The notes: generated from the letters alone by a model not told the origin. DNA of 64,000 nt from Gordonibacter pamelaeae (GCF_042665095.1 NZ_JBHTBV010000006.1); one strand, 5' to 3'; positions 15,308 through 24,568 are shown, counted from the stretch's first letter. Numbers and translations: made by a program.

Positions 15308-17045
15308 GGGAGCCCCCTTCCGGCTGCTCGATGGCGTTGAAGGCGCAGTACTGGGCGCACTGGCCGCACCCGATGCACAGGCCCGGGTCGATGGAGGCCC
15401 GTCCCGTCTCGGCGTCCTTCGCGATGGCCGGGCAGCCGAGCGTCGGGCACACGCCGCATGCCGTGCAGGCGCCCGTCACCAGGTAGGCCGGCTTGCGCGT
15501 GCGCTCGAGCAGCACGCAGGGCGCGCGGAACACGAGCACGGACAGCTCGCCTGTGCCGGTTGCATCCTTCAGCGCCGCGCGCACGGCACGCGCGTCGTGC
15601 GGGTCGACGGTGCGCACGTCCCCCACGCCGAGAGCGCGCACGACCCCTTCCAGGTCCAGCTCGCGGCTCGGGCGCTTCTGCAGCGTCTCGCCGTTGAAGG
15701 GGTTGCCCTGGCGGCCCGTCATGGCCGTCGTGCGGTTGTCGAGCACGCACACCGTGCCCCCGCAGCGGTTGTACACGGTGGAGATGAGCGATGACAGGCC
15801 CGAGTGCGCGAACGTGGAGTCGCCGATGACGGCAACCACGGGGCGGTGCTCCGTCCCTGCCAGCGCCAGCTCGAAGCCGTGCGCCATCGACACCGACGCG
15901 CCCATGTCCACGCACGTGTCCATGGCGGACAGCGGCGGCAGCGCGCCCAGCGTGTAGCAGCCGATGTCGCCCGTGACGATGGCCTTGAGGCGCGTGAGCT
16001 CCTTGAACACCAGGCGGTGCGGGCAGCCGGGGCAGAGCGCCGGCGGGCGGCCGGGCAGGCCCTCGGGCGCCGGGGCATGCGGGGGCTCCGCGAGCCCGAA
16101 GGCGGCGCGGATAAGGCCGGGGGTGAGCTCGCCGTCGGCCGGCAGCGGGCGCGCGAACGGGGCTACCGGGATGCCGAGCGCGCGCACGCCCTCGGCCAGG
16201 TACTCGGAGGCCTCCTCCACCACGTAGAGCGCCTCCACGCTCCCGGCGAAGGCGCGCAGCGCCTCGGCGGGCAGCGGCCAGGTGCAGCCCAGCTTGAACA
16301 CCGACGCGTCAGGCAGCGCCTCCGTCACGTGCTGGTACACGGCACCTGCGCACACGACGCCCACGGCGCTCCCGCGCCGCACGACCTTGTTATAGGGGCA
16401 GGTCTCGACCCATTCCCCCAGCGCCTCCACGCGCGCGAGCTGGTCGCGGCGGCGCGGCTTGGCGAAGGCGGGCATCATGACCCACTTCGCCGCGTCCTTC
16501 TCGTAGGGCTTGAGCGGCGCCTCGGCGCGCGGTCCGGGCTCCACCGGCGTCTTCGTGTGCGACACGCGCACCGTGGAGCGGATGAAGACCGGCACGTCGA
16601 AGCGCTCGGACAGCTCGTAGGCCTCGCGCGTGAAGCGCAGCGCCTCGGCTGAGTCGGCGGGGTCGAGCATGGGGATGTGCGCCGCGCGGGCGTACCAGTG
16701 GGAGTCCTGCTCGTTCTGCGACGAGTACATGCCGGGATCGTCGGCCGCCAGCACCACCAGGCCGCCCCCCACGCCCGTGTAGGCGGCGGTGAACAGCGGG
16801 TCGGCCGCCACGTTCACGCCCACGTGCTTCATGGTGGAGAGCACGCGCGCGCCCGCGGCGGAGGCCCCCACCCCCACTTCCACGGCCACCTTCTCGTTCA
16901 CGCACCATTCGGCGTACACGCCGTCCATCTTCGCGAACGCCTCGAGCGTCTCGGTAGAGGGCGTGCCGGGATAGGCCACGCCGATGTGCGCGCCGGCCTC
17001 CCATGCCCCCTGGGCGATGGCTTCGTTTCCTGACATCAGTTCCAT
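15300..17045 (-). CDS. iorA: Indolepyruvate:ferredoxin oxidoreductase, alpha subunit
   Basis: A 581-residue TPP enzyme. Domains in order are the pyrimidine-binding domain (ELMSGNEAIAQGAWEAGAHI), a central TPP-binding domain with GDIGCYTLG, VAVIGDSTFAHSG and VLDNRTTAMTG (residues about 350-440), and a C-terminal ferredoxin domain with CTACGVCPTLGCPA and CIGCGQCAQYC for two [4Fe-4S] clusters. It converts indole-, phenyl- and hydroxyphenylpyruvate to the arylacetyl-CoA with reduced ferredoxin. That ferredoxin could feed the Ech hydrogenase encoded 8 kb away (inference). GGAAGG precedes ATG 17045 and a TATAAT -10 lies 40 bases upstream. It heads the operon iorA-iorB-ACT-paaK-gluQ. Confidence 0.96.
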   Translation of the reverse strand: MELMSGNEAIAQGAWEAGAHIGVAYPGTPSTETLEAFAKMDGVYAEWCVNEKVAVEVGVGASAAGARVLSTMKHVGVNVAADPLFTAAYTGVGGGLVVLAADDPGMYSSQNEQDSHWYARAAHIPMLDPADSAEALRFTREAYELSERFDVPVFIRSTVRVSHTKTPVEPGPRAEAPLKPYEKDAAKWVMMPAFAKPRRRDQLARVEALGEWVETCPYNKVVRRGSAVGVVCAGAVYQHVTEALPDASVFKLGCTWPLPAEALRAFAGSVEALYVVEEASEYLAEGVRALGIPVAPFARPLPADGELTPGLIRAAFGLAEPPHAPAPEGLPGRPPALCPGCPHRLVFKELTRLKAIVTGDIGCYTLGALPPLSAMDTCVDMGASVSMAHGFELALAGTEHRPVVAVIGDSTFAHSGLSSLISTVYNRCGGTVCVLDNRTTAMTGRQGNPFNGETLQKRPSRELDLEGVVRALGVGDVRTVDPHDARAVRAALKDATGTGELSVLVFRAPCVLLERTRKPAYLVTGACTACGVCPTLGCPAIAKDAETGRASIDPGLCIGCGQCAQYCAFNAIEQPEGGSHE

Positions 17046-17081
17046 AAGCGACCTTCCCCCGCTTCAGATTACCATGGCGAA

Positions 17082-17087
17082 TTATAC
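17082..17087 (-). promoter_or_regulatory. -10 element of the ior operon
   Basis: On the minus strand TATAAT (17087 to 17082) sits 36 bases before the iorA start. No -35 consensus is visible. Confidence 0.55.
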
Positions 17088-17443
17088 GGCAACGAACGCC
17101 GAGCAGCCCGCTCAACCGTCGCAGGCGGAGGAAATCAGCGGAAGGGGGCGCCCCGCCGGCGCGCCGCACGGGCGCAGGCGCTTCGGGAACAGCGGCGAGG
17201 GCTTTCGGCCCGTCAGCTATGCGGAAACGCTACCTCCGGGACGAGATCGGAGCTTATGGCGCGTTTTCTACGTCGCCGCACGAGCAACATCGGGAAAGCC
17301 CCAGGTCGCGGGAGCCACGACAACGCACGATGCGCGGAGGTCGTGCCACGGCCTCCGATCTTGTCCATTATCTTGACAATCATGTTTACGAGCGCATGCG
17401 GAAGCGCGGTGCTTCGCGGAGAAGGAAGGAGGAAGTGGCTCCC

Positions 17444-17573
17444 CTTTTCACCAGCCGGCCGGGGCCGTGCGGGCGATGAGAGCCGCCCCGGCGCACCGGG
17501 ATGTCCCGGAGGTCGACCGCATGCGCCGGGGCGGCCGCCCTCGTCCGCACGGCCCCGGCCGGCTGGTGAAAAG
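17444..17573. repeat. Large nested inverted repeat in the ior/FHA intergenic region
   Basis: A perfect 29-bp inverted repeat (17444-17472 with 17545-17573) encloses a second perfect 14-bp inverted repeat (17482-17495 with 17522-17535), which encloses a 6-2-6 palindrome (17496-17509). Transcribed in either direction it would fold into one long hairpin of about 130 nt. The first 15 bases of the outer arm, CACCAGCCGGCCGGG, recur at 33414-33428. The flanks have no terminal inverted repeats or transposase. It could be a structured small RNA, a MITE-like or REP-like element, or a strong terminator. Confidence 0.7.
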
Positions 17574-17853
17574 AAGGGGCCTCGCCGGTTGATACCGAGG
17601 GCAACTGGCTGATAGGTGGAGGGCATGCGGCTGATAGCGCGGCCGATGGCTGGTTGCCAACGAGGGTACGGCCGATGGATGAGGGTGCAGGGGGCTGGCG
17701 AAGGAAGCGCTCGGCGATGACGAGGGAGAACCGGCTGGCAGGCGCCGGGGCGGCCGGCCGATAGGCGAAGATCACGGCCGACTCGCCCTCGGCGCGCGCA
17801 TGGGCTCGGCGGCCGCCGGTGGGCGGCCTCGCGCTACCGCCTGCGGGCGGGCC

Positions 17854-18297
17854 CTACTCCTCTTGGTACAGCAGGCAGAAGGCGCCGATCTGGATCACGT
17901 CGCCGTCCTGCAGCTTGCGCGGGGCGTCCACGCTGTCGTTGTTCACCCACACGCCGTTGAAGGAGTTCGTGTCGCGGATGGCGTAGCCGCCCTCGCACGG
18001 CTCGATGAGCGCGTGCTCGCGCGACACGGTCATGTCGTTCAGGAACACATCGCGCTGGGGGCTGCGGCCGATGGTCTGAGGCGCGTCGCCCAGCTGGATG
18101 GACACGCCGGTCTGCGGCCCGCGCACGACGCGCAGGGCGGCCGCGGCGGCGGGCTTGGCCTCGGGCGAGAACGACTCGTCGGGCAGCGCCACGGGGGCGA
18201 AGCGCTGCGTGGAGCCGAGCAGCTTGAAGCCGCAGTGCGGGCACGCCGCATCGTCGGGCGCCAGCTCGTTGTTGCATACGGGGCATTTCTCGGTCAT
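17854..18297 (-). CDS. Zinc-ribbon plus FHA-domain protein
   Basis: A 147-residue cytosolic protein. Residues 1-25 form a zinc ribbon (CPVCNNELAPDDAACPHCG). After an Ala/Pro linker, residues about 55-145 form a forkhead-associated domain with the conserved IGRSPQRDVFLND, VSREHA and DTNSFNGVWVNN blocks that bind phosphothreonine. It is the last gene of the pgsA-vanW-paaK-ACT-dac-FHA operon, 28 bases after dac. A Ser/Thr kinase partner is not in the window. A role in cell-envelope signalling is suggested by the neighbours (inference). Confidence 0.92.
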   Translation of the reverse strand: MTEKCPVCNNELAPDDAACPHCGFKLLGSTQRFAPVALPDESFSPEAKPAAAAALRVVRGPQTGVSIQLGDAPQTIGRSPQRDVFLNDMTVSREHALIEPCEGGYAIRDTNSFNGVWVNNDSVDAPRKLQDGDVIQIGAFCLLYQEE

Positions 18298-18325
18298 GTG
18301 CGGCTCCTTCTATCGGGCGCGTCGG

Positions 18326-19720
18326 CTAGCCGACGACGGCGGTCTTGTCCACGACGAGCGGCGTCTCGTTCAACGTGACGGCCGAGGCGGTCTGCGGTTG
18401 GCCGGACAGGCCCCTGAACAGGCGGTCCCACCAGATGCCAATGCCCTGGAACACGTCGGGCGCCGCCACGTCCTCGCAGGCCACGAGGTCGAGCGTGGCC
18501 ACGGTGGCGTTGCGCTGCTTGAACGTGATCGTGCCCACCTTGTCGCCGGCATGCACATCGCCCCTGACCTCGTCGAACTCGAGCGACTGGCTCACGTTGC
18601 CGTTCAGGTCGAATATGCGCACCGAGGCCTCGGGGTCGGAGAGCGTGGCCTTCACGGTCTTATCGATCCAGTCCGCGTGCGGCACCTCGGCCACCACGGG
18701 CACCTCGGACGTCTGGCCGCCCACCGTCATTGAGGCCGTCTGCGTGCTGTTGGCCAGCGGGTAGTCCCTCTCGTGCTCGTAGACCCATTCGAACAGCGTC
18801 TCGGCGTCGTTGAAGCGCTGCGTCTCGGACGTCGAGTGGATGACGATGGCGTAGAGCTCCTTCTCCCCGTTGCTCGCCGCGCCGGCGAACGAGGGGCCCG
18901 CGAGCGCCGTGAAGCCGGTCTTGATGCCGATGGCCTTGTCGTAGTAGTCCATGAGCTCGTCGGTGGACTCCAGCTCGATGGTGGCCCTCGTGCCGTCGGC
19001 GCGGTCCACCACGATGCCCGTGTCGCCGCCGCCCACGATGGCCCGGAACGTCTCGTTCCTCATGGCGTAGCGGGCCATCTTCGCCACGTCGGCCGCGCAG
19101 CTGTGCTGGTCGCCGGCGAACTCGCCGTCGTCCAGGCCGTGGGGGTTCTCGAACACGGTGTCGGTGCAGCCGAGCTCCGCCGCCTTCGCGTTCATGGCGG
19201 CCACGAACGCGTCCTCGCTGCCGCCGACCGTCTCGGCGATGGCCACGGCCGCATCGTTGCCCGACGGAACGAGCAGCGCCTTGAGCGCCACCTCGAGCGG
19301 CATGGCGTCGCCCTCCTGCAGCCCCGCCGACGACTCGCCCACCGCGGCGGCGGCCGCCGAGACGGTCACGGTCGAGTCGAGCGACACGGCGCCGGAGGCC
19401 ACGGCATCGAGCGCCACGATGGCCGTCATGACCTTCGTGATGGACGCGATCTGCGTGGGGCTCGTGGCGTTGCGCTCGAAGTAGACGGTGCCGTCCGCAT
19501 CCATGACGAGCGCGTACTCCGCATCGATGTTCGGGCACTGCGCCACCGAGAGGCCGCGCGCGTCCACCGTCTGCCCGTAGACGACGTCGGCCTTGCGCAC
19601 GTCGGCGAGCGCGGGCACAGGCACGGCAACGCCGCAGGCCAGCGCGAAAACGAGCGCGCAAGCCACAAGGCTCGCGCGCCGCTTGTTCCAAGCAGTTGTC
19701 ATCTTGCTAGTCAAGCTCAT
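18326..19720 (-). CDS. D-alanyl-D-alanine carboxypeptidase (class A/PBP5 type)
   Basis: A 464-residue secreted penicillin-binding protein that trims pentapeptide stems of peptidoglycan. A signal peptide spans residues about 12-40 (KRR then a hydrophobic stretch ending ALA-DV). The catalytic motifs are IASITKVM (SxxK), VPSGNDAAV (SxN) and GIKTGFTALAG (KTG). The C-terminal 150 residues form a beta-rich PBP5-like domain; the C-terminal hydrophobic segment around GIGIWWDRLFRGL may associate with the membrane. The start at ATG 19720 overlaps the upstream ACT gene by 14 bases; ATG 19702 (MTTAWNKRR) is a good alternative with no overlap. Confidence 0.93.
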   Translation of the reverse strand: MSLTSKMTTAWNKRRASLVACALVFALACGVAVPVPALADVRKADVVYGQTVDARGLSVAQCPNIDAEYALVMDADGTVYFERNATSPTQIASITKVMTAIVALDAVASGAVSLDSTVTVSAAAAAVGESSAGLQEGDAMPLEVALKALLVPSGNDAAVAIAETVGGSEDAFVAAMNAKAAELGCTDTVFENPHGLDDGEFAGDQHSCAADVAKMARYAMRNETFRAIVGGGDTGIVVDRADGTRATIELESTDELMDYYDKAIGIKTGFTALAGPSFAGAASNGEKELYAIVIHSTSETQRFNDAETLFEWVYEHERDYPLANSTQTASMTVGGQTSEVPVVAEVPHADWIDKTVKATLSDPEASVRIFDLNGNVSQSLEFDEVRGDVHAGDKVGTITFKQRNATVATLDLVACEDVAAPDVFQGIGIWWDRLFRGLSGQPQTASAVTLNETPLVVDKTAVVG

Positions 19721-20135
19721 AGATGTCTTCGGGTCGTACCGGCTCGAAGCCGGCAGCGGTCAGCTTCTCCTCGATCCCACTATCGCCGTCCACCTTGAGC
19801 ACGTCAATGGCGACGTCGTCGTTCACGGAAAAACAATAGCCGTACTCGATGTTGGCCTCCTGCTCATCCATGAAGGAGAGCAGCCTCGCCAGCCCGCCGG
19901 GCACGTTGGGCACGCGCACTCCCAGCACGGGGGTCACGGCCGCGCGGTAGCCGGCGGCCTTGAGCGCGCCGGACGCCGCCTCGGGCGTGTCGCACAGCAT
20001 GCGCACGACGCCGAAGTCGGCCGTGTCGGCCAGGTTCAGCGCGTGCATGTTGATGCCGGCGTCGGCGAGGGTCTGGCACGCGGCGGCCAGGCGGCCCTTC
20101 TCGTTCTCCAGGAACACGGTCAGCTGCTCGATCAT
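19707..20135 (-). CDS. ACT-domain protein, copy 2
   Basis: A 142-residue protein with two ACT domains (LTVFLENEKGRLAAACQTLA and VRVPNVPGGLARLLSFMDEQ). It is paralogous to the protein at 14238 and stands in the same relation to a phenylacetate-CoA ligase, starting three bases after that gene's stop. It probably senses an aromatic compound and modulates the ligase or its operon (inference). Confidence 0.9.
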   Translation of the reverse strand: MIEQLTVFLENEKGRLAAACQTLADAGINMHALNLADTADFGVVRMLCDTPEAASGALKAAGYRAAVTPVLGVRVPNVPGGLARLLSFMDEQEANIEYGYCFSVNDDVAIDVLKVDGDSGIEEKLTAAGFEPVRPEDIYELD

Positions 20136-20138
20136 GGC

Positions 20139-21443
20139 TTACTTCCCTTCCCTCTGGTCGATGACGCGCTTCGCTTTGCCCTCGCTGCGGGCGATGGTCT
20201 TCGGCTCGACGATCTTGACCTCCACCGATACCTGCAGGTTGCTCTTCAGCTCCACGCCCAGGCGGCGCTTCAGGTCCTCGATCTTGCGCACCTCGTCGAT
20301 GGGGAAGTCGGGAACCGTCTCCACCTGCAGCTCCACGTGGTCGAGCGGGCCGCGCGTGGTGAGGATGATCTGGTAGTGCGTAGCGATCTCCGGGAAGCCG
20401 GTGATGACCTGCTCGATCTGCGAGGGAAACACGTTCACGCCGCGGATGATGAGCATGTCGTCGGTGCGGCCGCGCAGCTGGTCGATCTTGCGGTGCGTGC
20501 GCCCGCACGCGCACGGCTCCGAGATGATGCGGGTGACGTCGCGCGTGCGGTAGCGCACGAGCGGGCAGCACTCGCGGGTGAGCGTGGTGATGACGAGCTC
20601 GCCCCACTCGCCGTCGGGCACGGGCTTGAGCGTCTCGGGGTCCAGGATCTCGCAGTAGAAGTGGTCCTCGGCCACGTGCAGGCCGGCGCGTTCCGCGCAT
20701 TCCATGGCCACGCCGGGGCCCATGATCTCGGAGAGGCCGTACACGTCGCAGTACTGGATGCCCAGCTTCGAGGCTATCTCCTCGCGCATGTTGTCCGACG
20801 CAGGCTCGGCGCCGAAGATGCCGCCGGAGATCTTGAACTCGGTGGCCGGGTCATAGCCCATCTCGATGGCGGTGTCCGCGATGAGCAGGGCGTACGAGGG
20901 CGTGCAGGCAAGGATGTCCGTGCCGCAGTCCTTCATCATCTGCACTTGGCGACGCGTGTTGCCCGAGGAGGTGGGGATGACCGAGCAGCCCATGGCCTCG
21001 CCGCCGGCGTGCGCGCCCAAACCGCCCGTGAACAGGCCGTAGCCGTAGGACACCTGGATGGTGGAGTTCTCGTCGCCGCCCACCATGGCGATGCCGCGGG
21101 CGAAGCAGTCGCCCCAGTTCTTGAGGTCGGACGCCGTGTGACCCACCACCGTGGCCTGGCCCGTCGTGCCGGAAGACGCGTGGATGCGCGCCACGTCCTT
21201 CTGCGGCACGGCGAACAGCCCGAACGGGTAGGCGTCGCGCATGTCCTGCTTCACGACGAACGGGAGGCGCTCCAAGTCCTCGAGGGTCTGGAGGTCGTCG
21301 GGGGTGACGCCCGCCTCCTTGAAGGACTGCTGGTAGAACGCCACGTTATCATAGGCGTGGCGGACGCTCTGCTTCATGCGCTCGAGCTGGAGTTCGCGCA
21401 GCTGCTCGCGCGGCATGGTTTCGATGTCTGGCTGGTAGTACAC
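20139..21443 (-). CDS. paaK: Phenylacetate-CoA ligase (arylacetate-CoA ligase), copy 2
   Basis: A 434-residue ligase of standard PaaK length. It begins MYYQPDIETMPREQLRELQL and carries RIHASSGTTGQATVVGHT, VSYGYGLFTGGLGAHAGG, YGLSEIMGPGVAMEC and GRTDDMLIIRGVNVFPSQIE. It is clearly paralogous to copy 1 but diverged through much of its length, so different aryl substrates are likely. It sits in an operon with envelope genes rather than with ior, with three-base gaps on both sides. Confidence 0.92.
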   Translation of the reverse strand: MYYQPDIETMPREQLRELQLERMKQSVRHAYDNVAFYQQSFKEAGVTPDDLQTLEDLERLPFVVKQDMRDAYPFGLFAVPQKDVARIHASSGTTGQATVVGHTASDLKNWGDCFARGIAMVGGDENSTIQVSYGYGLFTGGLGAHAGGEAMGCSVIPTSSGNTRRQVQMMKDCGTDILACTPSYALLIADTAIEMGYDPATEFKISGGIFGAEPASDNMREEIASKLGIQYCDVYGLSEIMGPGVAMECAERAGLHVAEDHFYCEILDPETLKPVPDGEWGELVITTLTRECCPLVRYRTRDVTRIISEPCACGRTHRKIDQLRGRTDDMLIIRGVNVFPSQIEQVITGFPEIATHYQIILTTRGPLDHVELQVETVPDFPIDEVRKIEDLKRRLGVELKSNLQVSVEVKIVEPKTIARSEGKAKRVIDQREGK

Positions 21444-21446
21444 GGC

Positions 21447-23795
21447 TCACCTTTCCTCGTTCTGCTTCTTCGCGGCGTCGTCCCCGGCGGCCGCGCCGTC
21501 CGTCTTCTCCTTGGCCTCGGGGCCCGCGACCACGACCTCGGTGACGGGGTCGTACGTCGAGTAGAACGGGTCCTCGTGCAATATGCTTCCGTCGGAGGAA
21601 GCCACCGTGCGGATCACCGTGATCTTCCTGCCGTCGGTGCCCGCGGTCTTGACGTAGCTCGTGCCCGGCGCCATGGAGTCGTCGCGCTCGGTCTTGGTCT
21701 TGTGCTTCTCTCCCTCGGTCCACTCCCCCACGTTCGTGCTCACGCGGTAGCCCGGATCGACTCCGTACAGTGTAACGGTTACGGACGTGTCGGTGTAGCT
21801 GGTGCGCATCAAAACATCGGAAGCGCCGTCGTTCTTCCATACGAGGTCGAGCTCGTCCCAGCTGACCGCCGCGTCGCGTCCGGCCGGGTAGCTGGCGATG
21901 TAGAGCGAGTGGTTGTAGCGCGTGGGCACGGGATAGCCGGCGTCGTACACCGCGTTGAACACGGTGGTGGCCACCTGGCAGATGCCGCCGCCCACGGCGT
22001 CTTCATATTCGCCGTCGATGATGGCGCCGGCGCCCAGGAAGCCGCGCTCGGCGTTGCACTCGCCCGACGTGCCGTTGAACGACCAGGTGCCGCCCGCCGG
22101 GGCCACGGAGTCGTTCAACAGGTCGGACACGAGGCGGATGTTGTGGTTGCGGTTCTCGGTGCCCGCGCCGCTCGTGAACTCGGTCGTGTACGACGAGATC
22201 TCGGCCACGAGGCCGAGCGAGACGGCCTCGTCGAACGTGGACGTCTCGGGGGCGGTGCCGCTGCCCACCGCCACCTCGACGGGCTGCCCGGGACCGGGCC
22301 GGTGCGCGCTCGCGGAGCCGCTGTCGCCCCCCGTGCCGTCGCCGGAGCCGAAGAGGGCCGCGTCGAGCGCACGCGCCGTCTCGGCCGCGAGCGGCACCTC
22401 GCCCGCGCCGTCCGTGCGCACGCGCACCTCGTCGCCCGCGCGCTCGAACGCCACGTGCACGGGGTCGCCCGTGCGCTTCTGCTGCACGTGGGCGAGGATG
22501 GCGGGTTTCGCCTTCGCCTCGTCCACCGACGGCGCGAGAACCCAGCCGCCATCGCGCTCCACAGGCGTGGCAACCACCCATTCTCCCAGGTCGGCGGCTG
22601 AGGCCTCCCATGAGGTGCCCGCCCAGGAGAAGCGCGCGCCGTCGGCGATGGCGGCGTTCACGGCATCGCAGGCCGCCTGGGCCGCGGCGCCGTCGATGCG
22701 CAGGGGCGCGTACTCCGCGCGCGCTACGAAGGAGCCCTTGCCGTCCGGGCTCGCAAGGTAGGCCCGGTCGAGCTCGCGGGCGAACGCCGCCCGGTCGACC
22801 ATGGAGCCGTCGTGCCCCTCCGTCACGCGCGCCTGCCCTGCGTCCACGGCCATGCCGAAGTCCACGCGCGGGTTGCCGACGGTCGCGTCGATGTCGGCGG
22901 CCAGCTCCTCCAGCGCGCCCGCGTCGTAGTCGGCCCGCACCTCGACGGTCCAGCCGCCGAAGAGCGCCGCGAGGCGCGCGCCCAGCCCGCCCTCCTCGCG
23001 CCCCACCGCGAGGGCCTCCTCCACCAGCTGCTCGGCGGGCAGCACGGCTCCGAGCGCGGCCGCGTCGGCCGTCCACAGCTGCTTGGCCGCCCGCGCCTCC
23101 TCCACGGAGCGCTGTTCGGCCAGCGCCTCGTCCTCGGCCTGGGCCGCCGCGTCGGCGACCCGCGCTGCGGCGTCGTCGCTCGCGAAGACGGTGGCGGAGC
23201 CCGCCGCGAGGCGCGCGGCGTAGGCCTGCTCCACCAGCGCGCGCATCTCCTCGGCATTCTTGCCGGACACGTCCACCTCCCCGATGCTCACGCCGGCGTA
23301 GGCCTTCCCCCAGTTCAACCCCAAGTCAACCGCGCCGCCTGCCACGAGCACCGCTGCCAGCACCGTCACGGCCAGCGCCACGCGGCTGCGGCGCACCAGC
23401 GCGCCGAGGGAGCGCGCGGCCCAGCCTGCGCCGCGCCCCGCGAGCGCGAGCACGGACAGCAGCCTCCGTCCCGCGTACCCGAGCACGCGGCGAACGGGAC
23501 CGCCTGCAGACGATGTGCCCGGGGCGTCCTTCGTCCAGAGCGAGGGGGCGTTGTAGGAGGGGGAAGCCTGCCTGCGCGCAGGGGACCCGCCGCCCTTGCG
23601 GGCCGACGCGGCATGCGATGCGCGGGCGGAGGGCCTGCCCGCCTTGGGCGATGCGGGCGAGGCGGCGCGGCCGGCTGCGGCAGCAGGGCGTTTGGCGGTG
23701 CGGGACGCAGGTTGCCGAGCCGGCCGCGCGGCCGGCTGCGGACCCGTGCGCTGGCGCCTCGGCGCGCCGCCGTTGCCCGGCGTCCTGCCCGCCAT
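21447..23795 (-). CDS. VanW-domain membrane-anchored cell-wall protein
   Basis: A 782-residue protein. Residues 1-100 are an unusual disordered, Arg/Ala/Pro-rich cytosolic segment. A single transmembrane helix follows at about 138-157 (VALAVTVLAAVLVAGGAVDL). The extracellular part has YoaR-like putative peptidoglycan-binding modules (about 165-500), then a VanW domain (about 545-690) with NHNIRLVSDLLNDSVAPAGG, WSFNGTSGECNAERGF and GGGICQVATTVFNA. The C-terminal 90 residues are charged. VanW proteins are widespread in Gram-positives and linked to the cell wall, but no activity is established. Three-base gaps separate it from pgsA and paaK. Confidence 0.9.
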   Translation of the reverse strand: MAGRTPGNGGAPRRQRTGPQPAARPARQPASRTAKRPAAAAGRAASPASPKAGRPSARASHAASARKGGGSPARRQASPSYNAPSLWTKDAPGTSSAGGPVRRVLGYAGRRLLSVLALAGRGAGWAARSLGALVRRSRVALAVTVLAAVLVAGGAVDLGLNWGKAYAGVSIGEVDVSGKNAEEMRALVEQAYAARLAAGSATVFASDDAAARVADAAAQAEDEALAEQRSVEEARAAKQLWTADAAALGAVLPAEQLVEEALAVGREEGGLGARLAALFGGWTVEVRADYDAGALEELAADIDATVGNPRVDFGMAVDAGQARVTEGHDGSMVDRAAFARELDRAYLASPDGKGSFVARAEYAPLRIDGAAAQAACDAVNAAIADGARFSWAGTSWEASAADLGEWVVATPVERDGGWVLAPSVDEAKAKPAILAHVQQKRTGDPVHVAFERAGDEVRVRTDGAGEVPLAAETARALDAALFGSGDGTGGDSGSASAHRPGPGQPVEVAVGSGTAPETSTFDEAVSLGLVAEISSYTTEFTSGAGTENRNHNIRLVSDLLNDSVAPAGGTWSFNGTSGECNAERGFLGAGAIIDGEYEDAVGGGICQVATTVFNAVYDAGYPVPTRYNHSLYIASYPAGRDAAVSWDELDLVWKNDGASDVLMRTSYTDTSVTVTLYGVDPGYRVSTNVGEWTEGEKHKTKTERDDSMAPGTSYVKTAGTDGRKITVIRTVASSDGSILHEDPFYSTYDPVTEVVVAGPEAKEKTDGAAAGDDAAKKQNEER

Positions 23796-23798
23796 CGG

Positions 23799-24476
23799 CT
23801 ACCGACGCTCCGGCTGGGCGGCTTCGGCTTCGCGCTTGGCGGCGCGCACCTTCGCGAAGGCGGAAACGGCGTAGTAGGCCGTGGTGAGGAGCGCGAGCAC
23901 GAGCCCCGCGTACACGAACCAGATGCCCCACGAGTACGGGCCCGCCGCGAGGCCCGGCAGCCAGGCGGCGTCCACCACGCCGAGGCCCTCCAGCAGCGGC
24001 CAGTTCAGCAGCAGCCCGGCGAAGCCCACGAACAAGAGCGTGGTGGCCACCTTGCCCGCATAGACCACCGCCACGCGCACGCGGTAGCGCTTGAGCAGCA
24101 CCGCACCGCCCACGAGCAGGGCCAGGTCGCGTATCAGCACGACGAGTATGATCCAAAGCGGCAGCCGTCCCACCAGGAACAGGCCCGCCACGCCCGCTAT
24201 CATGAGGATGCGGTCGACGGCCGGGTCCAGCAGCTGGCCGAGCTTCGACACGGCGTGCGTGCGGCGGGCGATCTGCCCGTCGACCCAATCGGTGCCCGCG
24301 GCCAGCGCGAACAGGAACGTGGCCATGAGGTCGTAGCCGTTGAACAGCAGCACGAGGAAGATGGGCACGAGGCACAGCCGGATGAGCGATATGATGTTCG
24401 GCACGGTGAAGATGCGGTTGCTCGCCTCCTCCTTGCCCTTCGGTCCCGCGGCCCCGCGCGCTTCTCTGCCTGCCAT
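23799..24476 (-). CDS. pgsA: CDP-diacylglycerol-glycerol-3-phosphate 3-phosphatidyltransferase
   Basis: A 225-residue membrane enzyme that makes phosphatidylglycerol phosphate. The CDP-alcohol phosphotransferase motif DGX2ARX8GX3DX3D is intact: DWVDGQIARRTHAVSKLG then QLLDPAVDR near residue 65-90. About six hydrophobic helices are present. ATG 24476 is preceded by GAAGAGGA, and it is the first gene of the operon that continues through vanW and paaK to the FHA gene. A phosphatidylinositol-type synthase is possible within this superfamily, but TVPNIISLIRLCLVPIF at the N-terminus is typical of PgsA. Confidence 0.9.
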   Translation of the reverse strand: MAGREARGAAGPKGKEEASNRIFTVPNIISLIRLCLVPIFLVLLFNGYDLMATFLFALAAGTDWVDGQIARRTHAVSKLGQLLDPAVDRILMIAGVAGLFLVGRLPLWIILVVLIRDLALLVGGAVLLKRYRVRVAVVYAGKVATTLLFVGFAGLLLNWPLLEGLGVVDAAWLPGLAAGPYSWGIWFVYAGLVLALLTTAYYAVSAFAKVRAAKREAEAAQPERR

Positions 24477-24544
24477 CGTCCTCTTCTCCCGCCGTCCGCC
24501 CTGCGCAGGAGCCGCCGGCCAAGACCCGCGGCGGCCTCCCACGC

Positions 24545-24568
24545 AAAGACCGGGCTCGAAGCCCGGTC
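24545..24568 (-). terminator. Hairpin after the ech operon
   Basis: GACCGGGCT (24548-24556) pairs with AGCCCGGTC (24560-24568), with a short AAA (TTT on the minus strand) next to it. It lies in the 165-base gap between echF and pgsA and probably ends ech transcription. Confidence 0.6.

Larger units (their letters stand above)
17046..17853. other. Non-coding intergenic stretch (0.8 kb)
   Basis: Apart from the ior promoter and the nested inverted repeat I see no gene here. From about 17585 to 17770 short degenerate motifs such as GGCTGATAG and GGCCGATGG recur irregularly, suggesting decayed repeats. Open frames in this region have low-complexity composition and no ribosome sites. Confidence 0.6.
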
